From Paraconiothyrium sp. Pb-2020 (lineage: Eukaryota; Ascomycota; Dothideomycetes; Pleosporales; Didymosphaeriaceae), in assembly GCA_022419385.1 (NCBI GenBank), contig JAJUBI010000009.1, positions 992,001 through 1,056,000 on the forward strand: a DNA stretch of 64,000 nucleotides, written 5' to 3'. A program made the position numbers and the translations under genes. The notes beneath the pieces were generated by a model that was not told the origin of the DNA, did no database searches, and saw only the letters and a list, made by a program, of their open reading frames with translations. Of the stretch, positions 1 to 9,884 are shown in pieces (the stretch's first letter is position 1; each line of letters opens with the position of its first letter).

Positions 1-201
1 GTGAAAATTGTCCACGTCCGCGGCTTCGAGGACAGGCGCTACCCCCTCTTTCGATGCCGTTACCACGCTCCTCATCCATTCCCAGACTCTCATACATGCA
101 TCGGATGCGAACGGAGTCGGGGGAGGCATGACCTCGCCGGCCGTGACGAACCATTGCGGGTGTTTTGCCGCCTCTTGCCCACTACAATCTGATAACGCCA
201 T
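1..201 (-). CDS. Partial unknown protein cut by the left edge (N-terminal 67 codons)
   Basis: A minus-strand reading frame opens at an ATG at 201 and stays open to base 1, giving 67 codons with no stop. The C-terminus lies outside the window. The peptide starts MALSDCSGQEAAKHPQWF and contains a Pro-rich turn (VMPPPTP) followed by a helical, Trp-containing stretch (MRVWEWMRSVV). The plus-strand frames over the same bases give low-complexity Cys/Arg-rich peptides, so the minus frame is preferred. I do not recognise the family. An upstream exon is possible because no further in-frame evidence was found beyond the ATG. Confidence rests only on the protein-like character of the frame. Confidence 0.45.
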   Translation of the reverse strand, partial: MALSDCSGQEAAKHPQWFVTAGEVMPPPTPFASDACMRVWEWMRSVVTASKEGVAPVLEAADVDNFH

Positions 202-984
202 GTATGATTTGCTTGGACCCGCCAACAGGTGTGGATGTGAAAGGCTGCAGCTGCAGTGAGACGTAAGCGAGTGACTGTGTAGGCCAGCATCTCAGAGTCG
301 TAGCCTGGGGTATCCTGGCGGGTGATCTGCGCGTGCAGGTAGGGATGTGTGCCAGTTAGCAGCCGGCGACCCACGGTGACTGACGGGAAGAGAGCATTGA
401 TGTGCTGGGCAAGAGAGCGTAGAAGAGAGTCGTCACCGATCGAAGCGCGTCATTCCTTAGCATCAGACGGGAGGGAAGGGAGGGTGCGCCCGTCTTCCCG
501 CGCTGACAAGCCTCCGGTCGCAGGAGAAATATATACGGCGCACGATGCACTTCGGCTCGCTCCATAGCTTGAGGTGCCGCAGCCCTTCACCGCCATTGTA
601 TAACTAAGCACCTCAATAGCCCACCCTCTGGCCTCCGCCGCGCCCCTCGCTCCACACCGACCATCTCGCGCACGCGACATCGAGACCCACGCATTGTGGC
701 ACTCTGCCCTCGACGTCCTGTCCTGTCCAGTCCCTCCGAAGCTTCCGCCCGCTTTGTGACGACGACGCCCACGCCGCGCCTCGCTCTCTCCCACAGACGA
801 GCCCTCTCGATTCCGATCCGGCCGTTGTTGAAGCTTCTCACCCTGGGACCCGCCCGCAGAGCTATCTCGCGCGCTGTCATGGGCTGTCCACGCCCGACAC
901 TCCCCCAAGTTGCTCGACAAGCCTTCTACTACGGCTTCCTGAACAACTGCTGAGACGCGTCCCAGCTCCTTCTATGGCTGCGGC
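202..984. other. Intergenic: divergent upstream region
   Basis: This lies between the left-edge gene (minus) and LST4 (plus). It is GC-rich toward 985 and is probably promoter plus 5' UTR of LST4. Open frames on both strands (349-953) are Arg/Ser-rich and look non-coding. Confidence 0.5.
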
Positions 985-3900
985 ATGCGCCCGGTAGGAG
1001 AAATGCTCGGTCAATTCTTCAGCGGTCGAAAGGGCGCCCAGGCGCATCCATCACCGACCGCGACGCTCGAATCTGCTACCGAAGAGTCTCACACGCGCCA
1101 CCTGCTCTACCCCGAGACCAGCACCCTTTACCACCCCGATGGCCAGCCATACCCACTGCACGGAGCCGCCCTTTCGCTAGGGACCGCTCACGACGGGCCA
1201 CTGCCCGAGATTGATCTCGAATTTCCGCGCGACTGCCGCATCCTCATCGCCCAGGATGAATCCAAGGGCACTCACAAGACGATTCTGTTCGATTCGAAGC
1301 CAGGGCCCTTACGCGCAGAGTCGCCTACGCAGCCGAGCACGCGTTCACGAGGTTTTGGTGGACTCGGCGGCACAAGCACCGCGGGCCCCTCGTACGGAGG
1401 CATGCATGCTCGCCGCGCTTCGCTCGTCACCGAGTCCACCCCACGGTCGCCCACTGTTGCCGCCTTTGCGCGCTCGCGAACCCGAGGGAACTCTATCTCG
1501 TCCATGCCCAACATCGACGAGCACGCACAGTCACAGGCAAAAGCACAAGCAAAATCCAAAGAGTCGACCGATCTTGTGAACGCCGCTCTAGAGTGCATGT
1601 TCGGGAATACACCCATGAATTACCGGGGAAACTCGAATAAGATACACATTGTACCGCTTGAATCTAAGACGGCCGACTCAAACGTTGCTATCTCACAGTT
1701 ACAAGATGGTACAAACTCACTGGGCCGATCAGAAGGCCTGCGACGGAGGAGTAACTTGGCCAAGTCATTTACTCCTGGAAACATCGCCCCCGAATTGGTT
1801 GTCGGCGAGAGCAGCGGCATAACCGCAAAGGAATCCAGAAGGCGAACGATTTTCATTACGCGCATGTTTTCGGTAACCATCCCGGACGACGAGCAAGACA
1901 CATCTAACGTGCGCACCCCAACACCACAAAGCTCTGTGAGCACTAGCAACAGCTTTCCATTTCCCAATCTAAATGCCAAAGGATCTCAGAAGTTGCCCCC
2001 ATCACGGAAAAGCCCTATGTATGCGATCACTATCATCCTACATCTACCGATCGGCGCTCCCTCGTCAACACTACGACCACCTTCGCGCCCGGGCCAGTCT
2101 AAGGCGCACCAGTTGTCCACCTCCGCGCCCGGGAACGACTCTTTAGGGTCGTCGTTGGATTCTGATCGTAGAGCTGGATGGTCTTGGGTCGATGGCAACT
2201 TTGGTGTAGACTCACTACTCTCCATGTCTCTTAGTAGCGACGTAGACGACCGTGTCGATGTCGTGGGTCAACACTGGGACGTCATCATGCGAACTCTTAC
2301 CAGCCTTCAATTTGTGGTTCAGGAGAAGATCTTGGCCCATCTGAAGGCAGGACAGTCAACCGCTGTTCCATTGCTTCAGCAACCCCGTGTTCAGCCATCT
2401 CGGTCGAGTCTTCGAAACACGCCTAGCCTCCCAGCACGTCGAGTTGTGGCATTGCAGCCGAATGCTCTCATGTTCGACGCGGACATCAAGAAAGCGGTTG
2501 ATCTAGCAGGCAGTCGCGTAGTCAGTGGCATGCGGATACCTCGAGTCATGACGGGGCAGGGCAAATGGGGTGTATGGCGCGAAGAAGCACGGTGGCTTGG
2601 AAGGTGGGCAGGTGGGAAAGAAGAGAACTTCTTCTTTTTCATACTGTTAACTGCTTTTTTGGGAAACCATACTGAATGGCTCAATGTGCTTGGCCCGAAA
2701 CTGCACCGCAGGCGCCATCGCGAGCAACACAAGGTCAATGCAGGTGACAATCTCATCATCCCGAATCGGACTGTCATTGTTTCACCAGACAAGATGGCTG
2801 CACGGCGACTAATCTTTCTTCTCGCCACCTTCCTTCCACCGAACGCGTTGAGCTCATACGACGTCTCGCCCATGCGCCCGAGCACGTCCGCGTCTTTGCG
2901 CGGGTATTCACAGTCGCCGCCAACCAACATGCCACCATCTCGAAAACAATCCTTGCGTCGCCAAATCAACCGACGGCCTCGGGGTAAGGACAGCCAGTTC
3001 AATATACGCCTCCAGCCTCCCGCTACAGACGACACAGATTTCTCCAACCTCGAATCTCGCGACAGGCGTATGGATTCTGGTGTTGCTGAAGATCCGGAGA
3101 TGCCGCGGCATTCCCGCCGATCTTCCGCTCATTCTATACGCACGAGCTTAGTGATGCCATCCATGTCTGACACTCCTGCTCTCACAAAGTCCACAAGCGC
3201 TACCGTGTCTACGGGTGCACCCAACAACGACGCTCCAGTGCCTCATTTTGCTCTTCCAAGGACAAAATCTGGACCGATACCTGATCAAAGACCTGAAAGT
3301 ATGGATAGTCTAGCCTCTGCGAACCTGATGAACACATTGCAAAGAAGCAGTACAGGTCACGCGAGCAATCCCAGTACCGAGTCTGGCAATAGCAGATGGA
3401 GCGGCTTCATGAGCTTTTGGGGCGGCAGACGTGGCTCCTCCACCGACCAAAGCGAGTACCTGCAGACTACGGATGATGGTCTGGGTGTTGCAGGCTCGGC
3501 TTATAGGGGTCCGGAGCGGCCTCGTTCTCAGCTGGAACAAATGGTACAGGAGCTTTCGATGGATGGTGTTTTTGGCGAAGCCGACCCGTTCGATCCGTCC
3601 GCGAACCAGACCGTTACCACTGGTGAACACTCCCCAGAGACTTATCCAGTTGGCACTAGTGGCGTTCCTGCTTCAGCCGCACGTCCGATCCCAGAGCGTC
3701 CGAAGACATTCGACACTGCTTTAAAGCTCTCCGTGAACGAAAAAGACGGAGTCATCGATGTCGATATACCGCTACCGGACTTTGGCTCTCCGCTTCAGTC
3801 ACCTCTGCTAGGAGGATACGGATCTGTTCCTAGCCAGCAAGGGTCCAGTTATGGTGAATCGTCGGTCTTATCTATGCCCTATTGCGAACCTGAGCAATCG

Positions 3901-4662
3901 GTTAACGCAGCTGGATGGTTGAAGCAATTCCATCCTGATTTTGCTGTTCAGGCGATCAGGCCATACAATGAGCTAGAGCGTGATATCAAGTGGGCTATGA
4001 GCGCTGAGCCAAGTCCCATTACTTCGGCTGCCACTCCGACGCTTGAGCAAGGCCCGCTCGAGCGATGGGTTGATGTCTGCTCTGCACTCGTCGCAGACAC
4101 CAGAACGTTTAGCATCAAACGTATCAGCCTGCGACGCCTCGTTCGGCTTACTCCCACGCCAACATACCAAGGGCCTGCTATGACACCTGGTATCTCCGGT
4201 ATGCCACCGGGACGGTCTCAATATGGCAATCCTTACAACACTGGAGCGGCCGCGCCAATGATGACCGAAGTGCACCTAGCGGAGAAGTTCATCGAAGAAC
4301 CAATCATGGATTTCGATGCGACTCTTATCGACGCTGTGGATCGTTGTTTAGCACAGTCGGGGCAAGGCTCCCGCGTCCACTCCGCTAGCTCTTCGCGTTC
4401 AAGTTCCAGGCGAGGAAGACACGACAGTCGTGGCGTAATGGAAGCAGCACCACATGTCGAAGTCCCGCAAACCGATTGTAAAGCCGTGATTTTTGATGCT
4501 CTCGAGATCGTGGTAAAGAATGTAACGGCTGAACGCGATCCTAAGCATACCGCGAATGATGTTGCCGGAGCGGAAAGAAAACCCAAAGGCGAAGTTGCCA
4601 AGACTGCGACCGACTCGTCTTTGAAGGAAGGCATACGACGCTGGCTTACCGAAGTGGAGTGA
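985..4662 (+). CDS. LST4: Folliculin-interacting protein (FNIP/Lst4 family), TORC1 pathway
   Basis: A single-exon gene of 1225 codons. The FNIP/Lst4 family forms a complex with folliculin/Lst7. It acts as a GAP for the Rag-type GTPase Gtr2 at the vacuole and so signals amino-acid status to TORC1. Visible landmarks are an N-terminal longin-type strand (RDCRILIAQDESKGTHKTI, near residue 90), the FNIP signature CMFGNTPMNYRGNSNKIHIV (about 203-223), a middle block with GVWREEARWLGRWAG and a DENN-like helix SPDKMAARRLIFLLATFLPP (about 594-613). The C-terminal block ends CKAVIFDALEIVVKNV. The linkers between blocks are long, Ser/Pro-rich and presumably disordered, typical of fungal members. The annotated start is at 985, but the Met at 1003 (MLGQFFSGRKG) resembles a usual Lst4 N-terminus and may be the real start. 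No introns are needed. Confidence 0.85.
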   Translation: MRPVGEMLGQFFSGRKGAQAHPSPTATLESATEESHTRHLLYPETSTLYHPDGQPYPLHGAALSLGTAHDGPLPEIDLEFPRDCRILIAQDESKGTHKTILFDSKPGPLRAESPTQPSTRSRGFGGLGGTSTAGPSYGGMHARRASLVTESTPRSPTVAAFARSRTRGNSISSMPNIDEHAQSQAKAQAKSKESTDLVNAALECMFGNTPMNYRGNSNKIHIVPLESKTADSNVAISQLQDGTNSLGRSEGLRRRSNLAKSFTPGNIAPELVVGESSGITAKESRRRTIFITRMFSVTIPDDEQDTSNVRTPTPQSSVSTSNSFPFPNLNAKGSQKLPPSRKSPMYAITIILHLPIGAPSSTLRPPSRPGQSKAHQLSTSAPGNDSLGSSLDSDRRAGWSWVDGNFGVDSLLSMSLSSDVDDRVDVVGQHWDVIMRTLTSLQFVVQEKILAHLKAGQSTAVPLLQQPRVQPSRSSLRNTPSLPARRVVALQPNALMFDADIKKAVDLAGSRVVSGMRIPRVMTGQGKWGVWREEARWLGRWAGGKEENFFFFILLTAFLGNHTEWLNVLGPKLHRRRHREQHKVNAGDNLIIPNRTVIVSPDKMAARRLIFLLATFLPPNALSSYDVSPMRPSTSASLRGYSQSPPTNMPPSRKQSLRRQINRRPRGKDSQFNIRLQPPATDDTDFSNLESRDRRMDSGVAEDPEMPRHSRRSSAHSIRTSLVMPSMSDTPALTKSTSATVSTGAPNNDAPVPHFALPRTKSGPIPDQRPESMDSLASANLMNTLQRSSTGHASNPSTESGNSRWSGFMSFWGGRRGSSTDQSEYLQTTDDGLGVAGSAYRGPERPRSQLEQMVQELSMDGVFGEADPFDPSANQTVTTGEHSPETYPVGTSGVPASAARPIPERPKTFDTALKLSVNEKDGVIDVDIPLPDFGSPLQSPLLGGYGSVPSQQGSSYGESSVLSMPYCEPEQSVNAAGWLKQFHPDFAVQAIRPYNELERDIKWAMSAEPSPITSAATPTLEQGPLERWVDVCSALVADTRTFSIKRISLRRLVRLTPTPTYQGPAMTPGISGMPPGRSQYGNPYNTGAAAPMMTEVHLAEKFIEEPIMDFDATLIDAVDRCLAQSGQGSRVHSASSSRSSSRRGRHDSRGVMEAAPHVEVPQTDCKAVIFDALEIVVKNVTAERDPKHTANDVAGAERKPKGEVAKTATDSSLKEGIRRWLTEVE

Positions 4663-7600
4663 AAGAGTCTCTCGGGACCGCCACTTTACTGACTTGGCAA
4701 CGGCAACAGCCTGCTCTCACGTACACTAGGTACGGAAGAAACCTCAACAGTCCTTATGTCCCTTTCTCATCGCCAGTGTACTATATGGAGGTTCTTTGCT
4801 TTATTATCTATTCATGGCCCGCCTGTAATGGGCAAGCGACTGGACTTGTCATAGCAGGACGTCAGCTCTTTCTCTGCGCCTATAAGTCATTGCGTTTCAG
4901 CGGGCGTTACTTGGGAATTTGTCGCACAATCATATACGGACTCAGGGTCGATATCCATTGGGTGGCGGTTCTGTGGTTGTTGCTAGACTCTTTTCGTTCG
5001 TTCCCTTCTTGCATCTTGCGAGCAAGAACAATAATCATAATGAGTCAACAGTGGTCTCGTCCTGTTGCCATTGCGCTCTCTTGTGTTGAGTTTCCACATG
5101 TCCTGGTGCTCGGCGTCATCTGCAACATGTAAGTAAAGCGCAATGCGCTGTGTATCGAGACAAGACGGTACAAGGGTGGCTTTACTTCCCCGGTGAGCCT
5201 AGTCTCCTCATAGTCGCTACGTTATGATGCGGCGCCCCTCGACCTCGATCACTATGCCTCCACGTTCATAATTTCACATTTCGCTTAGCCGCAATGCGAG
5301 CATTGATCAACGACGAGCGACCCGAGGAGTTGGGGGCTGGCACCCGTCTAACGTACTCTTCGCTACAACCCCTTTCATCGTCTTGGAAGTTCCATCTAGC
5401 GGCACCAATAATTCTCCATGTCATTCACGGCTCCCACAGCTTCATACACCACATTCAAAATCTTCGCCTATCAATACACTATCTTGAAGTGGACGTGGTC
5501 ACCAGCTCGTGATTTTACGCCCCTAGGCCCGGACTTCGAACGATACCGTGCCATACACGATGACACGTCGAAACGTTCCGCTCATCAGAGACATTCCCGA
5601 ATTTAATCAAACAAAGGACCCGCAGCAGCTGAGGAAATTTTCGATAAATAAAGTGCGCTTCGGCCGCGGTGACTGTTACGTCCTCCTGGCTTGGAGACAT
5701 GTCCTCGGCGCTCGGCGCGCATTAGGTATCGAAAAATCGCGGTCTTCCGCGGTATATTCAAGCACCTTTGCACGGATGCAAAGACGATTCTAACTGTTTG
5801 TCAGATGGCAGCCTGAAGCGTCAATTTGAGCGTCCACCGAAGCGACCGGGCCGAAGACATCAGACCTGATATTCGAACCCCGCCGCGAAATAACTTGAGC
5901 ATCATGTACCACTCATCCATTGTTCTTACGTGGATCGACTTCGTGAAGTATACAATGGAATGGTCGGCCTAGTAGCGAAACGAGCCGGGTCTCCACGCAC
6001 TTGACATTACCAGGCAATTCGGATTCTTAGACCGATGGCTCTCTGGCTATGCAAGACATTTTTGTCGAGGCTTACACATGGTCACCAGAAAACTTCAGCG
6101 GTAAACTCGCTTCTTGATTATATGTTGCATCTAATAGAGGTCGCTCGTGATTGCCGGTGTACCTCGCTAGAAATAACCGTCGTGGAGGAGCAGAGGGGAG
6201 CCTCGCCCCAGCTTACTACAAGGCTGGTCACAATCTCATCGTCTGCATCAGCATGCGTCAATATTTTGCAGACTCCAAACGAAACGATCAGGCATAGTGA
6301 GAGGTACTTTATTCTCACACATCGTCCTACTAAGCGTAGTGTAACAGCACGCGGACGTTCAGCATTCAATGTTCAGCGCAGCGCGTAAGGCGTTAAGCGT
6401 ACGGACACGGGCTCTAAAGATGTAAGATTAGCGGGGATAAATGAGACCCTGCTCGGACCTCTCCTGCATCCTCAGCACCGAACCCCTGTCAGCCCTGTAT
6501 TTGTCTCGGATCGCCGTCGGGCTCGGGTTCAACGGTCGCGGTCAACTTCAGGTCATCGTATATCCGACCGACATCGTAACAAGCCCTAGGGGCATGGGCC
6601 GAGCGCACCGTCTTATCGACACCCTTGTCCCGAAGGAACCACCCGCAAACTTCGCTTGCATGATGTATGTGCCCATGCCCACTATGGGCATCTTGAGCCT
6701 TCACCTTGCCTGCGACACCAGACAGTGTGTGTCTTGCGGAGATGGTAAGATCCCGGCATTAAGCTATCAACAGGGCTGGGGTGAGACATACGTGTCCGCT
6801 TGTGCATCCGTCCTTGCAACCATTACCTGCTCGTACGAGATATCAAGTCTCCCTACTATCAATCGAGCTGCTTAATAACTGATTATCTTCGTAGCGATTG
6901 CTACAATCATGGCCACGTCCAGAACCCGTACATTCTCTTCCGTGAAACTCTGTCGAATAATCATAGCTCGAACGGCCTCGAATAGATCTCCCGTAGATGA
7001 TCTGCGATAATCCGCTGCATCGAAGCAACTTCAGGACGAGCTACATTGAACACGATCTGGCATCGGAGTGTCCGGCCTGACCAATATCATTTATCCATGT
7101 TTCACCGCCCTGGGCAACTTACGACCATTATCAAGCAGGGTATAAAGCCCCCAACCAAGCCTTCGACACTGAGTATACGCTACGCGAGTCGCCTAGCCCG
7201 GTTCTATCTAACCTCGAATAGATGTCCTGCGATTCCACCTTGGACTGCAATATGTTTCTAGCTCGGTGGGCAGACCAAGACCTGGGTGCATTATCGACTA
7301 TTAGTACAAGGCAGCCTCTTCTCACAATAGCACGCACTACGGTCTCCACCACCAAGAGTGCAAGCGATAAGGCGACTGACCAAAGCGGTGATTTCGCTAG
7401 ACCTTGACTTGTAGAGCCTTAGAAATCACATCGCAACGTGATGCCATATGCACCAACACCTTGTCTCGGGTATTCCCGAGACGAGTCGAGACCCAGGCCA
7501 CACCTTGCGTTCACTCATCACACCCAAACGCGGACCCTGACTCACAAGTTCGCATACACAAAGCATGCGTACGCTGACCTGCACGACGCTGAATGGAGCG

Positions 7601-7985
7601 CAAGGCGAACCCTCGTTGGAATACATAACGTTTCACCTACACTGCATTACGCAAGTCAGGTGGCTGGCACCTTTTGAAATCCGCAAAGAGATTCTGTCCC
7701 ATGGGCTCCGATGGTTATTATGCGTGATGTTCATAGCGCACAGCCTCGCAATGGATGTAGAAAACCCCGACGTATCGCAGAACCCGGTTGCACAGCAGCA
7801 CAAGCCACGATCCTGCCGATCCTTCTGCGCCCCAGATCTTCAACCTCGCACCATTCTCACAAATGCTATTTCTGAGGATACGATTGCCAGAGGCAACTGA
7901 ATCATCCACCTAGTCAGTCATTTCGGATTGCGTTCGTTTTGTACATGGGTATCTGTTTCTCCATCGTTCGCCTTTGCCTTGGTCC
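4663..7985. other. Gene-poor stretch of about 3.3 kb
   Basis: No frame here looks coding. The many short open frames are of mixed composition and lack splice continuity. The first few hundred bases are probably the LST4 3' UTR. The middle (about 5.8-7.4 kb) shows a mixed composition without a stable reading frame, which could be old degraded repeat or simply intergenic DNA. I find no terminal repeats. Confidence 0.5.
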
Positions 7986-8402
7986 ATGCCGTCACCTTCG
8001 TTCCCTGCGAGATCTCACGGTCTCGCTCCACGACGGACATGCAAACACTGCCTCAAGCCGATTCGTTTCGTCTCGAATTACCAAAAAATATGCAAGGCTT
8101 GCACATCCAACTTCTCAAATTGCCGCCGTTGTCGACGTATGCGCTCAACGAAAAGCAGCGCCGACGCCACCCAACGTGTGTTTCGTAACCTCATCCCGTA
8201 CCTTGCCCACTTTCTTCGCCGAATCCACAATAGCGGATTCAATCGCCCTCAGCGCCTCCACGAGTTGCTGCCTATCATCCAGCGATTTGTTGCGTGCGCC
8301 CATAAGCTGCTGCTGCTTCTCGTAAGCACCGACTTCCATGGTCCTAAGATGCATTTCAATCTCGCGGATTTGGCTTTGGTACGTCTCCAGAGTCTTGCCT
8401 AG
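7986..8402 (+). CDS. Possible small Cys-cluster protein overlapping NUP49 antisense
   Basis: A plus-strand frame starting at an ATG at 7986 encodes a basic peptide with three CxxC pairs: CKHC, then 13 residues, CKAC, then 6 residues, CRRC (codons roughly 20-50). This looks like a zinc ribbon or treble-clef motif and lies entirely outside NUP49 (8023-8115). The frame then runs on to 8402, antisense to the NUP49 3' end from 8145, where it is probably not genuine coding or is replaced by an unseen splice. The 5' end is also uncertain. It could be a small convergent gene, a gene remnant or chance. I cannot name a family. Confidence 0.3.
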   Translation: MPSPSFPARSHGLAPRRTCKHCLKPIRFVSNYQKICKACTSNFSNCRRCRRMRSTKSSADATQRVFRNLIPYLAHFLRRIHNSGFNRPQRLHELLPIIQRFVACAHKLLLLLVSTDFHGPKMHFNLADLALVRLQSLA

Positions 8403-9582
8403 GTCGTCTGTGCGACGATTGAAGTAGCCGATGAGATCTACTGGCTTAGTGGTGTCATCGCTCTCAAGGGAGCTCGTCGTAGTAGGTTTCGTTGTGGATG
8501 CCGAAAGATTCGAAGGGTTGCCGTAACGGAATTGAGCAGGCAAAGCTTGGTTCACAATGGCGCGGAAAGAGAGTTCGGCGTCATTTGCATCGGCGTCGAC
8601 TATAGTCTTCAAGTGCGATATATTGGCTGCGTCATTTTCCAGACCTAGCGCAACGATGGCGAGTTTCTTCTCTACGTATTCGACATCAGGTGCTACCGTC
8701 TCTAAGTTTTGAATATGGCCGGGATAGGCTTCTCGCATCTGGTTAATGGTGTCGATTTTTGCTTGGATGGCATCGTCGAGCCCGAATACCTGTTTCTGAA
8801 TGTCCGGGTGCAGATCATTGAGGCGGGTGGTGCCTTTGATCTGACTCAGATCGTTCATCTGAATGACCTGTGAGCCGCCTAGGGTGGAAGACTGGCCGAG
8901 GCCACCGAGAGGGTTGCTCTGTGAAGCCATACCACCAAACATCCCGCCTGCCTGCTGGGTCTGGGGTTGGTTTTGCTGGGTATTACCAAATAACGACGGG
9001 GTGGAGGTCTGATTCTGCTGTTGTGCATTGCCAAACAAAGACGAACCGGTGTTTTGTTGTGCGGTTGACGCGCCACTAAGGGATGCAGTTAGCCTTTGTG
9101 GAACTAGTTATAGCAGCCCTTACCTACAATAACGAAGGCTTCGCCTGGTTCTGATTCTGGCCAAGGCCACCGAATAGTCCACCCGATTGGGAAGTCTGAG
9201 TCTGAGTGTTGGTGTTGCCCCCCAGGGCGCCCCCAAATAAGCCTGAGCCCTGCTGGGGTTGCGACTGCTGGGTCGAAGCACCGAAGAGCCCCCCGGTAGT
9301 GCCCGTGGTCTGCTGGGGCTTGTTCAGACTGCCAAAAAGGCCGGCCGACTGGGGTGGCTGTGAGCCCTGCGCTTGGGATGCACCGCCGAACAGCCCGCTC
9401 GTCTGCGGCTGCTGTGACGTCGAGCCGAATATACCCCCAGTTTGCTGGGGCTGCGAGGCAGCGGTTGACGAGCCGAAGAGACCGGCGCTCTGTTGCCCCT
9501 GGCCTGTGGCATTTCCGCTGCAGGCCCGTTAGCATGGTGGACATGGTCATGAGTAATCGGACCCCAAGAGAGTCGGCCCCAT
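8145..9582 (-). CDS. NUP49: GLFG nucleoporin Nup49/Nsp49
   Basis: A central-channel nucleoporin of the Nsp1-Nup57-Nup49 complex, whose FG repeats form the transport barrier and bind karyopherins. Proposed exons are 9563-9582, 9128-9517 and 8145-9075 (446 aa). The second intron (9076-9127, 52 nt) is secure: donor GTAGGT, branch GCTAAC, acceptor TTAG, and the join restores an SLFG repeat. The N-terminal third is Gln/Ser-rich with about ten GLFG/SLFG/GIFG/MFGG repeats. The C-terminal half is alpha-helical coiled coil (LHPDIQKQVFGLDDAIQAK onward) as in Nup49/Nup58. The 20-nt first exon is the weak point. It is the only nearby ATG that keeps frame through an intron ending CTAACGGGCCTGCAG, but its donor (GTCCGA) is poor, so another first exon is possible. 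Confidence 0.85.
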
Positions 9583-9884
9583 AGACGGATGGTACGGTTC
9601 CTGTAGGATGCGGCCGAGGCTGCTTAACAGGACACGAGTATGGCCGTTATGGAGACCTCATGGCGGTGCGGTGGATATATATACGCACAAGAGACTGCTG
9701 CCGGTGTTGATGCTCAACGAGTTAGAGCGCCCAAATCCTGCCATTCTGTGTATGCCGGTCTGTATGCTGTCCGCCTAGCTTCAAATCGCGTGTTTGTGCA
9801 AAAGAGATCCGGATTGACCTCACCGCTCGTTCTAGATAGAGTCGCGACGGGTGCTGCCTCACTCTCGTTGTGGTTGCGGCCGCG
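9583..9884. other. Intergenic: NUP49/FIP1 divergent promoter region
   Basis: About 300 bp separate the two proposed start codons. The region contains one TATA-like run (9673-9683). Confidence 0.5.
9673..9683 (-). promoter_or_regulatory. TATA-like element between NUP49 and FIP1
   Basis: The run gatatatatac reads as TATATATA on either strand. It lies about 91 bp upstream of the proposed NUP49 ATG and about 200 bp upstream of the FIP1 ATG. Assignment to NUP49 is by distance only. Confidence 0.3.

Noticed and set aside
5860..5895. T-loop-like TTCGAA on the minus strand
   Set aside because: No flanking T-stem, anticodon arm or acceptor stem could be formed.
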